A model generated the notes under the pieces. It ran no database searches and was not told the origin of the DNA. It saw nothing but the letters and a program-made list of their open reading frames with translations. Both the position numbers and the translations under genes were made by a program. A stretch of 15,858 bases of DNA from Chloroflexota bacterium (GTDB lineage Bacteria > Chloroflexota > Anaerolineae > B4-G1). The DNA lies in assembly GCA_024232355.1 (NCBI GenBank), contig JAAEPW010000395.1, positions 1-15,858 of the forward strand, given 5' to 3'. Of the stretch, positions 13,489-15,858 are shown piece by piece. Each line of letters begins with the position of its first letter. The first letter of the stretch is position 1.

Positions 13489-14679
13489 TCACCGAAGGAT
13501 GTGACCCACGACGGCGCGTTCGGCGGTGTCGTCTACGATGATGGCTTGGCCGGGGTCGCGGATGCCTTTGAGGATGGCGCCGAGGTCGCGGGCGTAGGTG
13601 GAGGCTAGGTTGCCGACGGCTTTGACGTCGGCGACGAGGGTGAGGCGGTGGATGATGAGGATGTCGGCTTGGGAGAGGGTGTCGGCGGGGAGGGCGGTGG
13701 GGCGCTGGGTGGCGAGGATGAGGCTGAGGCCGTAGTTGCGGCCTTCGCGCGCCCAGCGTTCGACGGGCCGGGCGGCGAGGGCTGGGGAGCGGGCGAAATT
13801 GTGGGCTTCGTCGATGATGAGGATGGGATTTCTCCCCCCCTCAGTCCCCCCCGCTGGGGGGGAGGTGTGGGCGGGTTGGGCGGCTCGAGTATGTCGAGCG
13901 GCTTGCGCTTGGGCGAAGAGGCGGGAGACTAGGAGGGATACGGTTAGGTTTCGGAGGGAGTTGGGGCCGGGGTCGAGGCTGGAGAGGTCGATGAGGTGGA
14001 GGCCGGGGGTGAAGGTTTCGGCTAGGTTCTGGTAGCCGTGTTGACGAAAGATGCCCCAATCGTGGTGGGCGGCTTCTAGGCGGTTGGCGATGGCTTGTTT
14101 GGTGGATTCGTTGGCACGGTCGTCGTTTTCGATTTGGGTGATCAGGTCGGGGATGAGGTACCCCCCTCCGGCTCCCCCCTGGGAGGGGGGAGAGGTGAGT
14201 CGGCGGGCTTGGCGGAGGGCGCGGGACAGTAGGATGCCGCCGGGCTTGGAGAGTGAGAGGTTGAAGAGGGCGAGCCAGGCGTCGGTGGAGAGGTCGGAGG
14301 GGTTGAGGAGGAGTTGTGACGTGGAGGGCGACGCATTCCGGGTAATGCGGGACGATGCATTCCCAGGGACGCTCACTATGGTGGGAGCAGCTGACGTGGT
14401 GGGGGATGGGGTTTGTTGAGGTGTTTCTGGAACGGGATGCGTCGCCCGTACAAGTGTGAGGAGGGCGCCGATGGGGTCTATGGCTATGACGGTGGCTCCG
14501 GCTTTGGCGGCGGCTGTGGCCAGGCGATGTAGGGTGGTGGTTTTGCCGCTGCCGCGTTTGCCGGTGACGAATATGGCGCGGGGGCGGGAGAGGTCTAGGG
14601 TGATGGTGGCGTGGGAGCGGGCGTCGCGGGCGAGGGCGATTGGGGCAATCGCTTGGATTTGGTTGGGCTTGGAGGGCAT
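13489..14679 (-). CDS. HerA/FtsK-superfamily P-loop ATPase with in-frame palindrome insertions
   Basis: The 396-aa protein has Walker A GKRGSGKT (40-47), Walker B ILIIDEAH (286-293) and the sensor segment LILATQRPTALPADTLSQAD (320-339). This is the pattern of HerA/VirB4/FtsK-like ATPases that pump DNA or peptides; the end KGIRDPGQAIIVDD is also typical. It lacks the N-terminal HAS-barrel of true HerA. Three segments look foreign: residues about 106-120, 162-173 (TSPPSQGGAGGG) and 271-283 (TSPPAGGTEGGR), each coded by a palindromic DNA repeat yet keeping frame. I chose ATG 14679, preceded by GGGAGA about 7 nt upstream; the longer frame to 14847 runs through a dispersed repeat and into the upstream gene. 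DNA-translocation partners in defence often pair with nucleases, and the upstream 227-aa protein may be one. Role unproven. Confidence 0.8.
   Translation of the reverse strand: MPSKPNQIQAIAPIALARDARSHATITLDLSRPRAIFVTGKRGSGKTTTLHRLATAAAKAGATVIAIDPIGALLTLVRATHPVPETPQQTPSPTTSAAPTIVSVPGNASSRITRNASPSTSQLLLNPSDLSTDAWLALFNLSLSKPGGILLSRALRQARRLTSPPSQGGAGGGYLIPDLITQIENDDRANESTKQAIANRLEAAHHDWGIFRQHGYQNLAETFTPGLHLIDLSSLDPGPNSLRNLTVSLLVSRLFAQAQAARHTRAAQPAHTSPPAGGTEGGRNPILIIDEAHNFARSPALAARPVERWAREGRNYGLSLILATQRPTALPADTLSQADILIIHRLTLVADVKAVGNLASTYARDLGAILKGIRDPGQAIIVDDTAERAVVGHILR
13845..13863. repeat. Poly-C/poly-G palindrome inside the ATPase gene
   Basis: T followed by C7, then GCT, then G7 followed by A: an 8-bp perfect stem with a 3-nt loop. 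On the coding strand the repeat and its flank supply TSPPAGGTEGGR (about residues 272-283), directly before the Walker B strand, and the frame is kept. The same type of insert occurs at 14172-14192. Confidence 0.7.
14172..14192. repeat. Second C-rich/G-rich palindrome inside the ATPase gene
   Basis: CTCCCCCCT and AGGGGGGAG pair perfectly over 9 bp around GGG. On the coding strand it gives TSPPSQGGAGGG (about residues 162-173). It is similar in sequence and in encoded peptide to the copy at 13845-13863, so both belong to one dispersed family. Confidence 0.7.
14333..14364. repeat. Third in-frame repeat in the ATPase gene, shared with 489-539
   Basis: ATTCCGGGTAATGC (14335-14348) is identical to 496-509. 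CGATGCATTCC (14353-14363) is the reverse complement of 528-538. The segment supplies residues about 106-117 (GNASSRITRNAS) of the ATPase, a spot with no catalytic motif. The two copies lie almost 14 kb apart, one intergenic and one within a gene. Confidence 0.65.
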
Positions 14680-14694
14680 TCCATTTTCTCCCGG

Positions 14695-14797
14695 ATGTTT
14701 CTTGCCACGAATTACACGAATTGCACAAATTTGCAGCCTTCTTTCAACGCCAAGACGCCAAGAAAGCAATCCGCATCGCGGGAAATTTGCAACTTGG
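14695..14797. repeat. Dispersed-repeat-type spacer between the 227-aa gene and the ATPase gene
   Basis: The 131-bp gap (14680-14810) is built from repeat-like words: TTGCCACGAATTACACGAAT near 14703, AACGCCAAGACGCCAAGAAA (14746-14765) and AAATTTGCA twice (14727-14735 and 14783-14791). CTTTC and GAAAG flank the GCCAAGACGCCAA core as an inverted pair. Phrases of this type are widely dispersed in environmental bacterial genomes. I regard the reading frame that crosses it as non-coding. Confidence 0.5.
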
Positions 14798-14810
14798 CCT
14801 GCTCCTCTGG

Positions 14811-15494
14811 CTATGCTTTGAGGTACTTGGCGTTGCCTCTTGCCCAACCACAGTATAGATCAATGCCTTGTGTGTGTTTAGCAGAGACCAATTGATTTGG
14901 TTCTGCTGTAACATCAAACAGGTTCAGGAACGCTTGATAGTCTTCAAACCCTTCCTCATTTTGACTGAACGAATGCACCAGCATCACTGCGCTTTTCGCG
15001 TTGAATTTCTGTGCTTCAATGACGGCGGAGGCTGTACGATGCAACAATTGATAGCGAATATGCAGCGACAGATCTTGCGACAAGCCCAACTGTTCTTTTA
15101 GAAACGCCAACCGGCGCATTTTTCCTTTGGATGCCTTTGCGTTCCATTGCTTCAGGGTCGGACCAAATGACTCTGAAACTTTACCTTCTACCGTGATACT
15201 GATGAGTTGTTCTTGTGCCTTGGCCAAAACAAAAATGTCGTTGTGTGACGGTCTACGACCACCAGCTAGTGGCACTTTGTACTCTGGCAGTATTAGCAAA
15301 ACTTTGATACCTTGGAAGGCCAAGATGTTCGATTCTACAAACAGACGAGCGATTTCTTGAGGGAAATTATCTGTATCTTCCCAACAATGTGCCAATGATT
15401 TGGCAGAAAAACCGGTCCGCCATTGCTTCTCCGGATCAGCAAGCAGGCGTTTCCAATCCGTTGGTTGTGTTGATGCGATAAAAATCCGTTTCAT
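14811..15494 (-). CDS. Hypothetical 227-aa protein, possible PD-(D/E)XK-like (DUF6946-type)
   Basis: The protein begins MKRIFIASTQPTDWKRLLAD and has a recognisable core: SHNDIFVLAKAQEQLISITV followed by EGKVSESFGPTLKQW. D86 in a hydrophobic strand, then E103-G-K105 in the next, resembles the D...ExK metal site of PD-(D/E)XK nucleases. RYQLLHRTASA (148-158) is a second conserved-looking motif. The overall pattern recalls DUF6946-type proteins; I am moderately sure of the resemblance and not of nuclease activity. GGGAGG lies 7 nt before the ATG, and TTATACCGATTATACG upstream could hold a -10. It is separated by 54 nt from the small Cys/His gene upstream and by 131 nt from the ATPase gene downstream, so co-transcription is possible. 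No signal peptide or membrane segment is seen. Confidence 0.72.
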   Translation of the reverse strand: MKRIFIASTQPTDWKRLLADPEKQWRTGFSAKSLAHCWEDTDNFPQEIARLFVESNILAFQGIKVLLILPEYKVPLAGGRRPSHNDIFVLAKAQEQLISITVEGKVSESFGPTLKQWNAKASKGKMRRLAFLKEQLGLSQDLSLHIRYQLLHRTASAVIEAQKFNAKSAVMLVHSFSQNEEGFEDYQAFLNLFDVTAEPNQLVSAKHTQGIDLYCGWARGNAKYLKA

Positions 15495-15548
15495 TGGTCA
15501 TCCTCCCGTATAATCGGTATAAGCAGGTTGCGGCGATGAGAATTATCT

Positions 15549-15740
15549 TTACGTGGGCCGGTGGCGGCGGGGGCAGCCGTTGCCCTGTCCCTGCTTGTGA
15601 CGGTAAAAGTGGGTGGTTGTGCCGTCCATCCGCTTACGCTTGCGAAGGGTTACGGCGTCGCCGCAGTCGGGGCAGGTAGCGGTGGTGGGGGCATCTGGGG
15701 CGGCGGTGACGGGTTCGTTGTTGTGGGTGGCGGTTTGCAT
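15549..15740 (-). CDS. Small Cys/His (probable zinc-binding) protein, 63 aa
   Basis: The 63-aa protein has a disordered Ala/Thr/Pro-rich N-terminus, then CPDCGDAVTLRKRKRMDG, then HFYRHKQGQGNGCPRRHRP. C23, C26, H48 and C56 form a plausible C-x2-C...H-x7-C zinc site, surrounded by basic residues that suit nucleic-acid binding. The ATG at 15740 follows GGAGAAACTAACCA, a good ribosome-binding site at suitable spacing. It lies immediately downstream, in reading direction, of the perfect hairpin at 15771-15829 and 54 nt ahead of the 227-aa gene. I cannot name a family. A longer frame on the same strand in a different phase (15634-15846) is rejected because it runs through the hairpin. Confidence 0.65.
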   Translation of the reverse strand: MQTATHNNEPVTAAPDAPTTATCPDCGDAVTLRKRKRMDGTTTHFYRHKQGQGNGCPRRHRPT

Positions 15741-15770
15741 TGGTTAGTTTCTCCGGATCGTGGGTAACGG

Positions 15771-15829
15771 CAAAGCGCTGCACCGGCGGCAATTCCGCTA
15801 TGCTCCATTGCCGCCGGTGCAGCGCTTTG
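15771..15829. repeat. Perfect 23-bp inverted repeat with 13-nt loop, possibly attC-like
   Basis: Arms 15771-15793 and 15807-15829 are perfect reverse complements (CAAAGCGCTGCACCGG.. outward to inward) around TCCGCTATGCTCC. On the minus strand ATAAC stands just outside one end and GTTAC two bases beyond the other. TAAC/GTTA boxes flanking an imperfectly closed stem recall integron attC sites, but the boxes do not match the RYYYAAC/GTTRRRY consensus and the arms lack the usual extrahelical bases. It may instead be a dispersed palindrome or a strong RNA hairpin in the leader of the 63-aa gene. Confidence 0.7.
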
Positions 15830-15858
15830 TTATGTGCTGACATCATGCTCGGTCTTTC

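Noticed and set aside
13841..14728. 295-codon Pro/His/Arg-rich frame on the minus strand
   Set aside because: Shifted-frame shadow of the P-loop ATPase; no motif and strongly biased composition.
14680..14847. Longer start for the P-loop ATPase
   Set aside because: The added residues are translated from a dispersed repeat and overlap the end of the upstream gene; ATG 14679 has its own ribosome-binding site.
15634..15846. 70-codon minus-strand frame overlapping the 63-aa gene
   Set aside because: It reads through the perfect hairpin and is out of phase with the Cys/His protein, which has a better ribosome-binding site and motif.

Overview
The window looks like a defence island in a Chloroflexota-like bacterium. 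That placement is an inference from protein style (a trypsin-NACHT protein with an Asp/Arg-rich helical C-terminus, death-like effector-associated domains, amphi-Trp/YegP proteins) and from many small dispersed palindromes. A cyanobacterium or another repeat-rich environmental phylum is possible. No rRNA, tRNA, CRISPR array, transposase or integrase was recognised.

Every gene I accept is on the minus strand, so transcription runs from high to low coordinates. In that order: a 59-nt inverted-repeat hairpin (15771-15829), a small Cys/His protein, a 227-aa possible PD-(D/E)XK-like protein, and a HerA/FtsK-like P-loop ATPase whose gene carries three in-frame palindromic inserts. A 599-bp gene-free stretch with a MITE-like element follows. 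Next is a tight three-gene cluster: an NYN-fold nuclease with a Cys4 insert, a STAND/NACHT-like NTPase with pentapeptide-like repeats and a probable winged helix, and an XRE-type regulator. After a 235-bp gap with a good sigma-70-like promoter comes a type III restriction-modification operon: Mod, a 42-aa ORF and Res. Then come a trypsin-NACHT STAND protein, an amphi-Trp/double-YegP protein, and the first 40 codons of an M20 amidohydrolase that runs off the window.

The most interesting feature is the Res subunit. About 225 residues precede the usual helicase-nuclease core, and they contain a death-like effector-associated domain followed by a beta-alpha-beta-beta-alpha-beta segment resembling TRADD-N-type adaptor domains. 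This suggests a restriction helicase-nuclease recruited through homotypic adaptor contacts. Its neighbours are an NYN-nuclease/STAND-NTPase pair and a protease-STAND sensor, so the locus may be several defence modules side by side or one composite system.

Three start sites were shortened from the longest open frame because a strong ribosome-binding site and removal of overlap favour a downstream start: Res (GTG at 7419), the STAND NTPase (GTG at 12159) and the P-loop ATPase (ATG at 14679).
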